A stretch of 64,000 nt of DNA from an uncultured Odoribacter sp. (GCA_910588375.1 CAJUQA010000001.1:186001-250000), one strand, 5' to 3'. Positions 1 to 10,220 are shown, counted from the stretch's first letter. Notes: a model not told the origin generated them from the sequence alone. Numbers and translations are program-made.

Positions 1-883
1 AGCAGTTAGGATTGTTTAATGAAATGAAAAGGGTATGTAGTCCTCCAAGAGAGAGACCGGCTATTGCCCTATGAGCCTTGTCGTTGATTGTTCTATAGTT
101 ATTGTCGACGTAGTCGACCACTTCTTTTATAAAGTGTGATTCAATCTTACCAAACATAGAACTGGTATTATTGCCAGATGGCTCAACATTAGGATTATTT
201 GGATCGTCACCGGGAGCGGCAGCCAAATTAATATTGCCGTTTGGCATGATAACAATCATCGGTTCGCATCGTTTCTCTGCGATGAGGTTGTCAAGAATTT
301 GGATAGCTCGTCCAGCGTCACCCCATGAATTCTCATCGCCACCGGAGCCATGAAGAAGGTAGAGCACCGGAAATCTTTTGGTGGGGCTTTGGACATATTG
401 CGGCGGTAAGTACACAGTCATTCTTCTTTTGGGCATTTCCTTAAAAGTGGATGGATACCAAACTTTCTTTACTTGACCATGGGAGACCTTCTTCTGAATG
501 TAATCATCGGCAATTCCGCCTGACACGATGAAATAGCTAAGTGTGTCAGCTATATCCCTGAAATGATCGGGATTTTGCTTGTCGTATAGGGTCTCGCCAT
601 CGACCTCATATTGATAGGTATATAGTTCGGATGGCAGCACTTCGCTTGTATAAGTCCACTTGTCTCCTCCTTTCGTCATAATGATCTTACTATCTTTTCT
701 GAAAGTCCCCGCTGGAGTAAAGGTCCCTTTTATGTAGACTTTCGAGGCTTTCGGGAAGATAGCGTTAAAAGTGACCGTATTGTCAGAATTTATAACATAT
801 GGTTTTGGAGTCAGAGTGTCCCCATTCATAAAACCACTGGCAATCCAAGCAACTATGAGAATATTCTTAATATATGTGAGCAT
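1..883 (-). CDS. Secreted esterase, Fes/XynZ type (C-terminus beyond window)
   Basis: The reading frame opens at an ATG at 883 and runs off the left edge, so the C-terminus is missing. The N-terminus is a hydrophobic segment (IKNILIVAWIASGF). Next comes an immunoglobulin-like domain of the kind found at the front of CBM48-type esterases (VYIKGTFTPAG, YTYQYEVDG). The alpha/beta-hydrolase domain follows, with the oxyanion turn LHGSGGDENSW and the nucleophile elbow GLSLGG near residue 275. The catalytic Asp and His would lie outside the window. It ends the long minus-strand operon, 30 nt after the MMPL-PlsC gene, so it could trim or release an acyl or aryl ester of the pigment. It could equally be a carbohydrate esterase that only happens to be adjacent. 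Confidence 0.8.
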   Translation of the reverse strand, partial: MLTYIKNILIVAWIASGFMNGDTLTPKPYVINSDNTVTFNAIFPKASKVYIKGTFTPAGTFRKDSKIIMTKGGDKWTYTSEVLPSELYTYQYEVDGETLYDKQNPDHFRDIADTLSYFIVSGGIADDYIQKKVSHGQVKKVWYPSTFKEMPKRRMTVYLPPQYVQSPTKRFPVLYLLHGSGGDENSWGDAGRAIQILDNLIAEKRCEPMIVIMPNGNINLAAAPGDDPNNPNVEPSGNNTSSMFGKIESHFIKEVVDYVDNNYRTINDKAHRAIAGLSLGGLHTLFISLNNPNC

Positions 884-913
884 GACTATCTATAAAGTAT
901 CGTGAGTTTTATG

Positions 914-3900
914 TTAAACTATGATATGGCAATAGTTTGGATTGACTGCTTTGGGAAATACCTCGTTTTTAGTTACGATAAAGATGTGACTTTCGTCTAT
1001 CCCATAATCGGGCAGTTCGTCCTCCTTTACAACGTTGACATTACACGCAAAGTTCGGCAATATGCAACTTAAAAGTCTTTTCCCCTCCGTATTTCTAATT
1101 ACGGAATAGATTTCTCTGTTGGAGTACATTAGGGCAAGCAATAGAGAAAGTTCACCTTGCCCACATTCGTCTATTACAATGAACGGTTTCTCGTCTAAAA
1201 TTCCTTGAATAAATGTGTTTTGTCTGGTAAAAGCCTTCAGAGAGTTCTTGGCGTTACGTTCTATCTCCGTACCTTTATATTTGTACTTATCATAGACTAT
1301 TGGAGCTAAATTAGCCACAGTGTCTTGATTTTCACAAATTTCTATAAATTTTTTCTGGAAAGCGTGACGAATTGCCTGTGTCTGTTCTTTAATTGATGGA
1401 CTAATTGCCAACAAATCTTGACGAGTTATCTTTTCACCTACCTTGATGAGTATTTCCCCTCCGTTGGATAGTGCTGAACCTTTGGGCATCACTTGTAGAA
1501 TGCCGTGCAGATAAACAGGTACTATATCTAACCCAAGTTCTGACGAAAACTCAAATGCTCCTTTATGGAATCTTTTGACCCGGTTGCTTATATTAGTGGG
1601 GCGTTCTCCTTCTGGAAATATTCCGATGCTATACCCTTGTTCAACTAATGGTCTGAGCATATCTATCATTCCCTCTGCTCCTTGACCGATTGTGATGAAA
1701 TCCAGCCATCGGAACATGCGACCGGTAATCGGATTGTGGTTTACATGGTCATTGGCCACTAGTATGATTTTGGGGGTCAAGGTCATCAAATAGAATGAAT
1801 CAAGAAGTGACTGATGGTTGCTAATCACAATCACTGGCTTCGAGAAATTTTCATTATTGGGATTCTCATATCTGAATTTGATACCAGGCATTCTCTTAAC
1901 ATCCCAGCGAAAAACTGAGCAGCAGAAGCGATGTAAGATAAGTTTTTTCCGCGGTGTTGGTTTTGTCATGACGAACATAAAGAATCCCATGACGTAGGCC
2001 GCCATGAGTTGGAATAGGAATACGCAGGCGCAAAATCCGGTACACAGTATTTTTTTTAGAGTTATGGGACGATAACGAACTTTACCCTTCTTCCTTACAA
2101 GCCAATTGAATATCAACGGAGGGAAAAAGTAGGCCATTAGAACAACCGACAACATTCCCACAACTGTCACCTCCCCAAGTGAACGCATGGCTGGATGCTT
2201 GGCAAATATGAGAGTACCAATACCGATAAACATTATCAGCGCAGAGACTATAATGCTGCTCTTGTAAGAAGATAGCAACTTCTTACGATAGGCAAACTCA
2301 TACGATAGTCCTTCGGTCATAAATATGGTATAGTCATCGCCTTGACCAAAGATGAAGGTGGCTAATATTATGTTGACAATATTGAATTTAATGCCAAGCA
2401 ATCCCATAATCCCAAGAATCCAAATCCAACTGACCGCCATAGGGAGAAAAGATACCATTGCCAGTTCAATACTCCCAAGTGAAATCCAAAGAAAAACAAA
2501 CACAATGAATCCGCAGGCGATACCAATGTAGTTGAAATCATTGGAAAGCGTGTTCGTTATGGAACTGTTCATACTCTTGACATCAAAAGCCAATCCGTTG
2601 AATTTCTTGGAGCCTTTGATACGAGTTTTAACTATTTCGACATTTTCTGGTTTGACTTCAAGAACCTGAACTATCGATTTTCGGTTTGCTATGCTATCTT
2701 CACTGATATTTCCCTTGAACACAGATGATGTCAACGGTTCAAAATACTCGAATGGCTGAACTTCATACTTAGCATTTAGAATATCATAGAATGTGGAAAA
2801 AGCCTCTTCATTAAACCCAAGGGCTGTTCCTTTCCGGGTAACCTCTGAAATAAGTTTTTCTTTGTGGCGAGCTACGAATTTATCCCATTTACTCAGTAGC
2901 TCATGTTGTTGAGATTCAGAATGCAGAAATGGTGATGCTTCCTTCTTTCTTGTTACCAGTTTCTCAGATACGAGAGCATCTATAGTTTTATCAATAAGTT
3001 GATTCTGTGTAAGGGCCTCATTCCAGTTATTTCCATTGGATACTACATATATATTTTCGCTATTGTCATCCATAGCGGTTAAGCGAGAGAAGTATTCAAG
3101 GTCAGACTTTTGTTGTGGTGTCATGAAATTGATATTCCTCATATCAGAATCGAATTCCGTTCTAAGACTGAAATATCCGAAGAAGACAGTGAGAATAAAG
3201 ACACTCCATATGACCCATTTGTTTTTTTCAATCGATATGCTTGCGAGCTTTGTTATAAGAGAAGAATAGCTTTCTGCTTGTTTTTTTACTTTCCTTATTT
3301 TAAGAACGTGTGGTAAGAAAATGAGAACAAATAGAATTGTACCGACCAAGAGCAAAGAACTAAAGAGGCCCAAATCATGTAGGGCTACCGAGTTCAGTGG
3401 CATAAGACAGAGGAAAGCACCTACAGTCGTCACGTTTCCCACCACAAGGGGTGAGATTATCTCCTTCAATGCTTCTTTGGGATGAACGCTGTGCTGAAGA
3501 TGGTCTATAAGATGAAGGGGATAATTGATGGCAATACCGAGAATAACGGAGGCAATACCGATGACGATAATAGAGATTGAGTCATAGAATAATGCAATAC
3601 CTCCCATAGCAAATAGCCAACCCCAACCAACAGAAACTACGATTAGAAGAATATTGCGAGTATTCTTGAAGACGTAAATGAGGAGTGCCAATATGAGAAC
3701 CCCTGCAATGCAAATAGCCAGTACACTATCGTTCTTTATCTGACTTGCGTTGGTCACTGCTATTGCCGGTCCACCGATAATATGAATGTCAAGATTGGCA
3801 TTTTCAATTTCTGTTTGATGTTTCGCATTATTCAGCAAGCCAACCAGCAAGGAATTATTTTCAGATTCATTGGCTCCAAAAGAGGATTCGATGACTACAA

Positions 3901-4540
3901 CAGCCCTCTTTTCGTCAGGTGAAAGTATGTAACTATCGTAAGTCTCATATTCTATGTCTACTGAACCTTGTTTTATTCGGGAAAGAACAGGAGTAAAGAG
4001 ATTAAGTGGGTCTTTGGAAATATTTCTTGTAAACAGAGAGGAAGCAGGAAACTGCAACATCTGTTTGTCTTCTTCAAGTTGTTGTTCAAGATAAGTTGGT
4101 ATTGCGAGAAGACTATCAATGCGAGCATAATCCTTATCCGTTAGATAATACGGGATACCTTGGTAAACATTATCAGCAACTTCAAGAATCAGGTCTACAT
4201 CTATTTCTTTGATTAAACTTTTGACATATCCCAGACTGTCGGCAGACTCGATTGCACTAACAAAAGACTCCACTCCATCTACAAGTTCCTGTGGATCTAC
4301 ATTTATGGTGTCTTTTGTGGCAATAGTTGCGATAATGTTGTTGGCTCCGGAAATATCCTGATACACGGCCAAGGCAGTATGGTTGGATTCATCAAGAGGA
4401 AGGAAGTCTGAAATGTCTTCCTTATAGTGTAATGATAGTAGCGACATAATGAGCACACCCGTAACTATAAGGAAACTTATCCAAGCTTGGACCGGATGCT
4501 TCTTGAAGTAATCGTAAATTGAAAGTATTACCTTGGTCAT
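914..4540 (-). CDS. MMPL/RND exporter fused to PlsC acyltransferase and Rossmann-like tail
   Basis: This 1208-residue protein has three parts. Residues 1-800 are an MMPL-type RND transporter: one N-terminal membrane helix, a large periplasmic loop, a helix cluster near 270-420, a second loop, and a second cluster with the signature FGQGDDYTIFMTEG. Residues about 880-1070 are a PlsC/LPLAT acyltransferase with the HX4D motif NHQSLLDS (His909) and FPEGERP. Residues about 1080-1208 resemble a worn methyltransferase-like Rossmann fold (DECGQGELSLLLAL). Aryl polyene and flexirubin clusters usually carry an MMPL exporter, so export of the lipid-linked pigment across the inner membrane is the likely job. 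Fusion to the acyltransferase suggests acylation coupled to export. The start ATG at 4540 lies 23 nt after the ligase gene. Confidence 0.88.
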   Translation of the reverse strand: MTKVILSIYDYFKKHPVQAWISFLIVTGVLIMSLLSLHYKEDISDFLPLDESNHTALAVYQDISGANNIIATIATKDTINVDPQELVDGVESFVSAIESADSLGYVKSLIKEIDVDLILEVADNVYQGIPYYLTDKDYARIDSLLAIPTYLEQQLEEDKQMLQFPASSLFTRNISKDPLNLFTPVLSRIKQGSVDIEYETYDSYILSPDEKRAVVVIESSFGANESENNSLLVGLLNNAKHQTEIENANLDIHIIGGPAIAVTNASQIKNDSVLAICIAGVLILALLIYVFKNTRNILLIVVSVGWGWLFAMGGIALFYDSISIIVIGIASVILGIAINYPLHLIDHLQHSVHPKEALKEIISPLVVGNVTTVGAFLCLMPLNSVALHDLGLFSSLLLVGTILFVLIFLPHVLKIRKVKKQAESYSSLITKLASISIEKNKWVIWSVFILTVFFGYFSLRTEFDSDMRNINFMTPQQKSDLEYFSRLTAMDDNSENIYVVSNGNNWNEALTQNQLIDKTIDALVSEKLVTRKKEASPFLHSESQQHELLSKWDKFVARHKEKLISEVTRKGTALGFNEEAFSTFYDILNAKYEVQPFEYFEPLTSSVFKGNISEDSIANRKSIVQVLEVKPENVEIVKTRIKGSKKFNGLAFDVKSMNSSITNTLSNDFNYIGIACGFIVFVFLWISLGSIELAMVSFLPMAVSWIWILGIMGLLGIKFNIVNIILATFIFGQGDDYTIFMTEGLSYEFAYRKKLLSSYKSSIIVSALIMFIGIGTLIFAKHPAMRSLGEVTVVGMLSVVLMAYFFPPLIFNWLVRKKGKVRYRPITLKKILCTGFCACVFLFQLMAAYVMGFFMFVMTKPTPRKKLILHRFCCSVFRWDVKRMPGIKFRYENPNNENFSKPVIVISNHQSLLDSFYLMTLTPKIILVANDHVNHNPITGRMFRWLDFITIGQGAEGMIDMLRPLVEQGYSIGIFPEGERPTNISNRVKRFHKGAFEFSSELGLDIVPVYLHGILQVMPKGSALSNGGEILIKVGEKITRQDLLAISPSIKEQTQAIRHAFQKKFIEICENQDTVANLAPIVYDKYKYKGTEIERNAKNSLKAFTRQNTFIQGILDEKPFIVIDECGQGELSLLLALMYSNREIYSVIRNTEGKRLLSCILPNFACNVNVVKEDELPDYGIDESHIFIVTKNEVFPKAVNPNYCHIIV

Positions 4541-4563
4541 GAATTAGTCATTTGGGGGTCTTT

Positions 4564-5859
4564 TTACTTAGATCTGTTGTCAATAAATTTGATGGGTTTG
4601 CGATTGTTGGCTGGATTGTTGATTTTATTTACATCCTCCGGAGAAAGCACTTCTACAATTGGGGCAACTCTTATTCTTGAACGGAAGCGGTCTTTGAGAT
4701 CCTTTATGACATCAAATGCTTGATTGCCGCTAATACCAACCTTAACGACTACTTCGTCGGTACCGGCAAAGCTGTTTTGAACCACCACAACATAATTGAT
4801 GACATAGGGAGTATTGTCAAGCACGTCGTTGATTGCCGGTGGATAGATGGTGGTACCCTTCAGTTTTATCATGTTGTTCTTGCGGCCGACAAGCGGAGTT
4901 AGACGATATGAATTACGTCCGCAAGCACACTTCTCCACAATTTTTCGGCTCATGTCTCCAGTACGGAATCGAAGCAGAGGCATACCTTCCACTCCAAGAG
5001 TTGTAACCACCACTTCTCCGACCTCGCCGTCTTTAACCGGACTGTCATCCTCTCCAATTATCTCAACGATTATGAGTTCCGGATGCACGTGTCCTCCACA
5101 ACCATAAGAACATTCTGAGAATGTAGCCCCCATCTCTGTCGACGAGTATGTGGCAAACAGCTCTACGTCCCACTTCTCTTTAATCCGCTGACCAAGAAGG
5201 TTCAACGAAAAATCTTGCTCCCTAAGTCCTTCGCCGATGCCTATTACACGTTTCACACTTGAATTTCGGTAGTCAATGTTATGTTGTTCTGCATATTCGA
5301 TGAGACGAAGTATAAAGGAGGGGACACACATCAAGGTGTCAGGCTTTAACCGTTTTATAGTATCCCATTGCAGTTCAGGCATACCATTACCAACACGGAT
5401 AATGCTGGCTCCCATTTTTCTTATGCCAAGAAAGTATGCTAAGCCCGCCATGAACCTCTTGTCGAGTGTTGTCATTAGCTGCACAATGTTTCCCGGCTTT
5501 AGTCCGGCGCAAGAAAACGACTTCATTTCGTTATAAGCGAGGCGTTCAAGGTCGCTATCGGTGCAACCGAAAGTAACAGGGTCACCTAACGTGCCGGAAG
5601 TCGTGATATAATCCACTATTTTTTCTGGTGTGACGCATAAAAAGTCTTTATTATAGAGTTGAAGGTCTTTCTTCTCTGTGAACGGTACTTTCTGAAGGTC
5701 GCCGATAGTTTTTATTTCAGATGGATTTATCCCATGTTCCACAAACATCCGTTGATAGAAGGGGGAGTGTATTTGTAGATAGGATATGGCTTCTTGGAGA
5801 CGTTGGTTTTGATACGCCTCAATCTCTGCCATTGATTTGAATTCTATATCTTGTGTCAT
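4564..5859 (-). CDS. PaaK-like acyl-adenylating ligase
   Basis: A 431-residue member of the ANL (acyl/aryl-CoA ligase) family closest in style to phenylacetate-CoA ligase. The phosphate-binding loop is TTSGTLGDPVTF near residue 86, the adenine-binding motif is YSSTEMG, and the C-terminal hinge region contains LLRFRTGDMS and LVGRKNNMIKLKG. Conserved cysteines (CSYGCGG, CACGR) are typical of PaaK-like members. In aryl polyene pathways a ligase of this superfamily activates the hydroxycinnamate starter as its adenylate and loads it on an acyl carrier protein. That is the inferred role here, using the product of the ammonia-lyase at the head of the operon. The ATG overlaps the stop of the upstream hydrolase by 4 nt, implying coupled translation. 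Confidence 0.87.
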   Translation of the reverse strand: MTQDIEFKSMAEIEAYQNQRLQEAISYLQIHSPFYQRMFVEHGINPSEIKTIGDLQKVPFTEKKDLQLYNKDFLCVTPEKIVDYITTSGTLGDPVTFGCTDSDLERLAYNEMKSFSCAGLKPGNIVQLMTTLDKRFMAGLAYFLGIRKMGASIIRVGNGMPELQWDTIKRLKPDTLMCVPSFILRLIEYAEQHNIDYRNSSVKRVIGIGEGLREQDFSLNLLGQRIKEKWDVELFATYSSTEMGATFSECSYGCGGHVHPELIIVEIIGEDDSPVKDGEVGEVVVTTLGVEGMPLLRFRTGDMSRKIVEKCACGRNSYRLTPLVGRKNNMIKLKGTTIYPPAINDVLDNTPYVINYVVVVQNSFAGTDEVVVKVGISGNQAFDVIKDLKDRFRSRIRVAPIVEVLSPEDVNKINNPANNRKPIKFIDNRSK

Positions 5860-6755
5860 TGTTCTTTCTTAAATATGAATTTTACCCAGTTGAGAAATTC
5901 TTCTCTCCAGCCTATAGCTTCTTCTGAAGTTTTCTCCGGAGTGGCACCAAAGCCATGTCCTCCAGTCTTATATTGGATATACCGATGATTTACATCTTTT
6001 GCCGTCATTGCGGAATCAAGTAATTCAGAATTGTGGTATTTAACGATTGGATCGTCCACACAATTCATGAGGAATGTCGGAGGCATATCTGACCTGACGT
6101 GTCGTTCAAGTGAGAGTGAGTCCTTCATTTCTTTGCTGATTGAATGACCTTCTCCAAGAATACCGCGTTGAGACCTTTTGTGTGTCGACTTATTTACGAA
6201 TGAGACTACAGGATATATCGGAGCGATAAAATCAGGCTTTAATGAAGTTGATGTTTTTATACCTACCAAAGACAAAACATCTGTATCAAAAAATTCTCCC
6301 GACATTCCGGCAAGATGACCACCTGCGGAGAATCCCATAACCCCCAATTTGTTAGGATTAATTCCATATTGGTTGGCATTGTCTCTAATCAACTGTATCG
6401 AACGGAGGATATCTTGCAACATATCCGGGAAACGGATGCCTCTAAACAACAATCGATAGTGTGTGATGAAAGCAGGGACACCCACAACTCGATATTCAAG
6501 GACAAATGCTGAAATACCATTGGACTGTAGCCATTCTGCGACCCCAATTCCTTCTGTCTTCCGGTCGAGCCAAAAATAACTTCCTCCCGGACAGACAATA
6601 ACAGCAATGTTATTATCACCCTCTGCAAGATAGGGGGTAAGTTTTACTTTTTTATTACAGTCAGTATCCTCCCAGATATTTATGGATTTTTGAGAAAAAC
6701 CACTGATAGCAATGAGCAAAAAGCTTACCACGAGGATAAATCTATTTAGTTTCAT
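5856..6755 (-). CDS. Secreted alpha/beta hydrolase (acetyl-esterase-like)
   Basis: An exported hydrolase of about 300 residues. The third in-frame Met (6755) gives a clean signal peptide, MKLNRFILVVSFLLIAISG, and so is preferred to the Met at 6764. The oxyanion region is VIVCPGGSYFWLDRKTEG and the nucleophile elbow is MGFSAGGHLAG; the late Asp (DDPIVKYHNS) and His (GGHGFG) complete a plausible triad. The closest style is BD-FAE / acetyl-xylan-esterase-like lipases. Its position inside the pigment operon, overlapping both neighbours, argues for a role in processing the exported product, but the substrate cannot be read from the sequence. Confidence 0.82.
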   Translation of the reverse strand: MKLNRFILVVSFLLIAISGFSQKSINIWEDTDCNKKVKLTPYLAEGDNNIAVIVCPGGSYFWLDRKTEGIGVAEWLQSNGISAFVLEYRVVGVPAFITHYRLLFRGIRFPDMLQDILRSIQLIRDNANQYGINPNKLGVMGFSAGGHLAGMSGEFFDTDVLSLVGIKTSTSLKPDFIAPIYPVVSFVNKSTHKRSQRGILGEGHSISKEMKDSLSLERHVRSDMPPTFLMNCVDDPIVKYHNSELLDSAMTAKDVNHRYIQYKTGGHGFGATPEKTSEEAIGWREEFLNWVKFIFKKEQ

Positions 6756-8256
6756 AGGCATCATTTATAGCTTTTACAAGATTATTGTGCCCTAATATGG
6801 CTTCCGCAGTATGAATAGCAGTCAGAGGAACTCCACACATTCCATGAAGATTGACATTTTGACCTGTTAGAAACAAGTTCTTCACTTTCGTATGAACCGG
6901 AAGATAAGAGAAAATCGTATATTCACAGTCCTTGCGGTATCCAAACATGGATCCTTCCTTGGTATGGAAGTAATCCCGAATAGAGAGGGGTGATGAGGAA
7001 TGAATCTCTGTAATCATTTCTCTAAAGTCAGGATATAGGGTTTCAAGTTTTGAAAGGATCTGTTCAGAAATGCTTCTTTTCCATTCTTCATATCCTTCTC
7101 CGCGCTTTCCGACAAGAGTATTTTCCCATTTCCGTACTTCTTCAAAACTCATCACGCAATGTACAAGTAAGCGTGTGGCATATTCTCCTTGATGAATCTC
7201 TGGAGGGGTCATAAACATAAATGCTCTAATTTTGCCAGATACATTGACTTCGTCCTGATTCCACATAAGGCCAAAGTCATCCATAAAATAGCAAGTATGG
7301 TCAATATAGCGGAACCTGTTAGTTTTTAAATCAATGTATAAAGAGAAAGCAGAATACGAATTGGGAATTTCATTCAATCTCTTGATGAAGTTCCTGCGAA
7401 AAGCCCCGGAGGAAATAAGTTGACTCAGGACGGTGGGGTGAATGGAAGAGATATACCAATCTCCATTATAGACGGTTCCGTCAGAAGTCATCAATTCGGT
7501 TATGCGTTTATCTTGGACACGAATTTCTACAACTTCTTTATTGCAAAGAATCTGACCACCCCATTGTTCAATGACATTCTTCAACGCATCGGCAAGTTGT
7601 TGACTCCCGCTTTCAAAACGTGAAGCTCCCGATATAAACAACACATTGATCAATGCGTGGATATATGCTGGGGTATGACCTTTTAATCCTCCATAAAGTG
7701 GATTAAGATATGCAAGCAGTTCTTGCAACTTTTGATCTTTGATGTAATGGTTGATCAATTTGTCTGCAGACCAAGTGAACATCTCAGAATGTGGAAGCAT
7801 TCCTGTCGGACTTTCTTTGAGATAGAACAAAGGCAGTTCCTCTGTTAATTCAAACAGTTTATCAACGTAAGTTCGCAGACCTTTTTCCTCTTGTGGGAAA
7901 TGGATAGCCAAACTTTTGACAAAACCCTCCTTGCCAGAAGCGATTGTGTATCTCGTTCCATTATGAGAATAGATAATTTCATCCATACATTCAGACGGAA
8001 CATGTTGGATATTCAGCTCTTCAAGAATTCCGAGATAATTGCATATTTTGGAAAGAACACCATTCTCCTCAAAACCTCCCATGATATGCATTCCGGTTTC
8101 AAAAGATTTTCCGTGACGGGAAAAGCACTGGAGACCACCACCATACATTGGGTTTTTCTCCAGAATGGTCACTCTTAAACCGTTCTTGGCAAGAAAGGCA
8201 CCTGTGAATAAACCACCCACACCGCCTCCGATGATAATTGCACGTTGCTTATTCAT
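6742..8256 (-). CDS. FAD-dependent oxidoreductase, phytoene desaturase / retinol saturase-like
   Basis: 504 residues with an N-terminal dinucleotide-binding fold, IIGGGVGGLFTGAFLAKNG followed by LEKNPMYGGGLQCF. The C-terminal FAD signature LFLTGQNVNLHGMCGVPL is typical of the CrtI / all-trans-retinol saturase superfamily. Members act on conjugated polyenes, either desaturating or saturating double bonds. In this operon it could adjust the oxidation state of the polyene chain or of an aryl ring. The reaction direction is not decided by sequence. Start and stop overlap the neighbouring genes (4 nt upstream, 14 nt downstream), so it is translated as part of the operon. Confidence 0.85.
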   Translation of the reverse strand: MNKQRAIIIGGGVGGLFTGAFLAKNGLRVTILEKNPMYGGGLQCFSRHGKSFETGMHIMGGFEENGVLSKICNYLGILEELNIQHVPSECMDEIIYSHNGTRYTIASGKEGFVKSLAIHFPQEEKGLRTYVDKLFELTEELPLFYLKESPTGMLPHSEMFTWSADKLINHYIKDQKLQELLAYLNPLYGGLKGHTPAYIHALINVLFISGASRFESGSQQLADALKNVIEQWGGQILCNKEVVEIRVQDKRITELMTSDGTVYNGDWYISSIHPTVLSQLISSGAFRRNFIKRLNEIPNSYSAFSLYIDLKTNRFRYIDHTCYFMDDFGLMWNQDEVNVSGKIRAFMFMTPPEIHQGEYATRLLVHCVMSFEEVRKWENTLVGKRGEGYEEWKRSISEQILSKLETLYPDFREMITEIHSSSPLSIRDYFHTKEGSMFGYRKDCEYTIFSYLPVHTKVKNLFLTGQNVNLHGMCGVPLTAIHTAEAILGHNNLVKAINDAYETK

Positions 8257-10220
8257 GAGTTAATGGGAATTTGAATTACTGGGGATGAATTACTTACTGC
8301 CATAGCTCCTTGCAGAGAGATAGTCTTATCAGAAGAAACTGTTTCGACCTCATTACCCCAAACAGAATGAACAAAATGGAGATTCTTTGGTAAATTGGCC
8401 GTATTGACCGCAATATCATGTTTGTTTAGGTCTTCTTCAAAAGCATAGACCTCTGTGCCTTTATTTACTAATGCATAAAGTAATGCAAAGATTCCATAGC
8501 CACTATTGAGGATTCTCACTGCCTGCGCATTGTTATTGTCAATAAATGATGAAAGGCCATCAAAAGACAAGACATTTTTACAGGTTGAGACAATCTTCCA
8601 CCCCCGATAGGCGTATTTATATAGGACAAGACTTTTATAATACTCAGCGTTTTCTTTCACAGAAGCTATCTTGGCGTATTCGTCACGAATCAATTTTCTT
8701 AGGTAAGAGGCTTGTTTCCTTAGCGGTATCTCGCTCAAGTCATTTTGTGAAATTATTGGCAGTCCTTTTAAGTCGATATCGCCCCGTCTGAAAGGTGCAT
8801 CGTGTTTTCTAAGGTAATAACCCGCACCATGTAGGACAAGAGGTTTGATGTCTAACCCCAGCTTCTGAGCGAGGAAGAAGGCACCTTGATGAAACCGCTG
8901 AATGTTATCATCTTCTGAATGGGTGCCCTCCGGAAAAATGACTAGGGAGTATCCCCGAGACTTCAGGTTCTCCAGTTTGGGTAAAATTTCCTCGATGCCC
9001 GCTGATACTGGCAGGAATTCTGCTTCTTGTACAATCTTACCGAAAAACGCATTATGCCATACCCAATCATTAGTCAGAAATACGATTTTGGGATGTAAGG
9101 ACATAATTACAGGAAGGTCAATATGTGATTGATGGTTGCACACAATCAATTTGGGTTCTTCAAAATCAGTTTCGCCTATACCCTCTATTGTAATGTTGGT
9201 ACCGGGGAGAAGTCGGACAATTTTTTGGGAAATCCACTGAAGCATCTTATGGAGCCGAAGTTTTTTCTTTTCGCTGTTACGTCCAAAGTTATGGATAAAC
9301 ACCACATATGGGGTAAAGACAAGGCAAGACCAAAAAAGAAAAAACACAAGACCATAAGTCGATCGAATTATCCTCTCCAATGTCAAAGAAGCATCCCTTC
9401 GTTGCCCTTTTTTCTTGGTAAACCAAGTGCTCTCCTTTGAGAAAAATCGTTTATCCTTAAATTTGCTCCAGATTCTTGCAGGGATTCCATATAGAATTGC
9501 CCCGAAACATAAAATCGTATTGAGGATACTAATCCGGGTAAAATCAAGAGCCGGTTTGAAGTGAGAAACTCTTTCTGATTGCGGAGGGTAGTATACATGA
9601 ATAGGAACGGAGATTATTTTCACCCCATTCCAAGCGGCAAATACCAATAATTCCAGTTCTGCCTCATAGCGGTTTGTTAAAATTGATAGGCCGTGGAGGT
9701 GCTTAAGAGGATATACTCTGTAACCGGTTTGGGTGTCTTTGAGCCTTTTACCCGTCTGGACTGTAAACCAAAAATTGGAAAATTTATTAGCGAAAGAACT
9801 TTTCCCATTAATATCGACATTTGACAGGTCCCGCTCTCCAACTATCAAGCTTTGGGGATTCTCTATCACCGTCTTTATCATCAAAGGTAAATCAGAGACA
9901 TAATGTTGTCCATCAGAGTCTATTGTAATGGCATATTCAAACCCTTTAGAGATAGCATAATTGAACCCAGCTTTCAGCGCTCCACCCTTACCCTTGTTGG
10001 CAGGATAACTCACAATATGAATTTTATCGCTGAAAGAGTCAAGAATAGAGGAAGTTTCGTCCGTACTCCCGTCATTCACAACGATGACGTTGGAACTGTA
10101 TTTCAGAACATCAGTGAGGACATGAGCCAAAGTCCCGGCATTGTTGTATGTCGGGATTAGTACGCAAATACTGTGTGATTGCATGGCCTCCTTTATCGTA
10201 TCCTTTGCTATTTCTCTCAT
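8253..10220 (-). CDS. Glycosyltransferase family 2 fused to PlsC acyltransferase and Rossmann-like tail
   Basis: A 655-residue fusion. Residues about 16-240 are a GT-A glycosyltransferase of the dolichol-phosphate-mannose-synthase style (VLIPTYNN, VNDGSTDE, and the metal motif DSDGQH at 101-106). Near residue 290 is a hydrophobic membrane segment. Residues about 335-520 are a PlsC/LPLAT acyltransferase with NHQSHIDLP (His363) and FPEGTHSED. The last 120 residues form a degenerate nucleotide-binding-like domain (ILNSGYGIFALLYALVNKG). GT/acyltransferase fusions are known in aryl polyene clusters and are thought to build the lipid-linked form. The tail is similar in position and style to that of the exporter fusion at 914-4540. 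The start ATG overlaps the upstream stop by 4 nt (ATGA). Confidence 0.87.
   Translation of the reverse strand: MREIAKDTIKEAMQSHSICVLIPTYNNAGTLAHVLTDVLKYSSNVIVVNDGSTDETSSILDSFSDKIHIVSYPANKGKGGALKAGFNYAISKGFEYAITIDSDGQHYVSDLPLMIKTVIENPQSLIVGERDLSNVDINGKSSFANKFSNFWFTVQTGKRLKDTQTGYRVYPLKHLHGLSILTNRYEAELELLVFAAWNGVKIISVPIHVYYPPQSERVSHFKPALDFTRISILNTILCFGAILYGIPARIWSKFKDKRFFSKESTWFTKKKGQRRDASLTLERIIRSTYGLVFFLFWSCLVFTPYVVFIHNFGRNSEKKKLRLHKMLQWISQKIVRLLPGTNITIEGIGETDFEEPKLIVCNHQSHIDLPVIMSLHPKIVFLTNDWVWHNAFFGKIVQEAEFLPVSAGIEEILPKLENLKSRGYSLVIFPEGTHSEDDNIQRFHQGAFFLAQKLGLDIKPLVLHGAGYYLRKHDAPFRRGDIDLKGLPIISQNDLSEIPLRKQASYLRKLIRDEYAKIASVKENAEYYKSLVLYKYAYRGWKIVSTCKNVLSFDGLSSFIDNNNAQAVRILNSGYGIFALLYALVNKGTEVYAFEEDLNKHDIAVNTANLPKNLHFVHSVWGNEVETVSSDKTISLQGAMAVSNSSPVIQIPINS

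Noticed and set aside
171..353. 60-codon plus-strand frame at the left edge
   Set aside because: Opposite the esterase gene, which continues past the window.
3036..3316. Two overlapping plus-strand frames
   Set aside because: Shadows of the MMPL exporter.
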